The notes beneath the pieces were generated by a model. It was not told where the DNA came from and made no database searches. It saw nothing but the letters and a program-made list of their open reading frames with translations. Positions 63,546-64,000 of a DNA stretch of 64,000 nt are shown in pieces. Numbering within the stretch: the stretch's first letter is position 1; every line of letters starts with the position of its first letter. Position numbers and translations under genes: made by a program. The DNA is from JACQLN01 sp049274895 (GTDB taxonomy: Bacteria; Patescibacteriota; Minisyncoccia; JACQLN01), in contig JBASTM010000005.1 in the NCBI GenBank assembly GCA_049274895.1, positions 1 to 64,000 of the forward strand, read 5' to 3'.

Positions 63546-63574
63546 ATTATACTCCTATCACTATAAAAAGTCAA
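63546..63574 (-). promoter_or_regulatory. Strong sigma70 promoter
   Basis: TTGACT and TATAAT are exactly 17 bases apart on the minus strand; the AGGAGTATAATTA context matches the promoters at 33268 and 39101. It drives the 62594-63475 gene. Confidence 0.88.
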
Positions 63575-63618
63575 TACCACACTCAACGGGGTCAATAACA
63601 ACTAGAAAACACTAGTTT

Positions 63619-64000
63619 TTAAGCCATTAAATCAGCTATACGGCTGGAGTTAGCACAGCAAATCGCCGCCGCCAGGGCGTCGGCGGCGTCATCAGGTTGA
63701 GGGTCTTTATCCAAAGAAAGTATCAATCTGACCATCTTTTGGACGGCCTGTTTGTTGGCCCGGCCGTAAGCCGAAACCGCCTGCTTGATTTGGAGGGGTG
63801 TAAATTCGCGTATCTCCAGACCCGACTTTAATCCGGCCAAAATTATCACGCCCCTGGCCTCGCTGACTTGAGTAATGGTTTTGGCGTTTTTGAAGAAAAA
63901 CAATTTTTCTATAACCAAAACTTTCGGCTTATATTTTTTAATGATTTTTATAAAAGAGTCGTGCAAAATAACAAGCCCTTTATTGTGATCGCTTTTAACT
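63619..64000 (-). CDS. ruvC: Holliday junction resolvase RuvC (partial, 5' end outside window)
   Basis: The reading frame runs off the window end, so only the C-terminal about 126 residues are here (VKSDHNKGLVILHDSFIKII...). Conserved blocks are VLVIEKLFFFKNAKTITQVSEARGVII (catalytic Glu), FTPLQIKQAVSAYGRANKQAV and LDKDPQPDDAADALAAAICC (catalytic Asp pair). RuvC cuts junctions prepared by RuvA and RuvB, both present in this window. The N-terminal first Asp is not in the visible part. Confidence 0.93.
   Translation of the reverse strand, partial: VKSDHNKGLVILHDSFIKIIKKYKPKVLVIEKLFFFKNAKTITQVSEARGVIILAGLKSGLEIREFTPLQIKQAVSAYGRANKQAVQKMVRLILSLDKDPQPDDAADALAAAICCANSSRIADLMA

Noticed and set aside
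1..64000. CRISPR array
   Set aside because: No set of regularly spaced identical repeats was seen; the repeats found are dispersed single hairpins.

Overview
The window looks like a stretch of chromosome from a Candidate Phyla Radiation (Patescibacteria) bacterium, most likely a Parcubacteria-type lineage. This is inferred from compact gene packing, many start codons without a clear Shine-Dalgarno, a near-pure information-processing and envelope gene set with no biosynthesis, small proteins typical of that group, and a PolA without a proofreading domain. The one tRNA does not encode CCA, and neither does the tmRNA.

Layout. 1-1250: small genes with their own promoters and terminators. 1243-9455: PAP2 phosphatase, glyA, tsaC, leuS, a RelE/ParE-type toxin-antitoxin pair, tatD and metG. 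9453-19400: AI-2E transporter, M16 peptidase, a GC-rich orphan, glyS, a surface protein, recO, a glycosyltransferase, msrB and an alpha/beta hydrolase. 19470-22037: an AT-rich cassette (MoaD-like gene, LexA-HTH/DNA-methyltransferase fusion, unknown 338-aa protein) bounded by a perfect 44-bp duplication of the ileS 3' end. 21984-28850: ileS with an inserted histidine-phosphatase domain, smpB, ssrA (tmRNA), a GIY-YIG gene, infC-rpmI-rplT and an MGMT-like gene. 28847-38600: polX, a small orphan, a half-length MFS protein, a subtilase, a GNAT-like protein, uracil-DNA glycosylase, an amino-acid permease, a beta-CASP nuclease and rnhB. 38717-47581: an orphan, tRNA-Arg, a YkuK-like protein, a DEDD exonuclease, murE-like, ruvA, uvrB, rpsT, holA and mutM. 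47701-54253: polA, tsaE, a lipoprotein, pilB, a structured RNA and ruvB. 54303-64000: a large repeat-rich dockerin-type secreted protein, PBP1A, tyrS, small and secreted hypotheticals, and the 3' part of ruvC.

How the genes fit together. DNA repair and recombination dominate (ruvA, ruvB, ruvC, recO, uvrB, polA, polX, mutM, UDG, MGMT-like, holA), together with translation (five aminoacyl-tRNA synthetases, L35, L20, S20, IF3, the tsaC/tsaE pair for t6A, and SmpB plus tmRNA for ribosome rescue). Envelope functions are peptidoglycan synthesis (murE-like, PBP1A, PAP2), secreted proteins and a type IV pilus ATPase. Interspersed GC-richer singletons stand apart, with strong Shine-Dalgarnos, own terminators and several clear sigma70-like promoters; most encode orphan or secreted proteins.

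Most unusual content: (1) the LexA-HTH/methyltransferase cassette with a DHH-like partner and a target duplication; (2) IleRS carrying a histidine phosphatase; (3) several families of intergenic hairpin elements whose outer arms differ but stay complementary while the core is conserved, usually starting at a stop codon; (4) a promoter-driven structured RNA of about 180 nt at 52932-53113; (5) short repeat and palindrome insertions kept in frame inside housekeeping enzymes.
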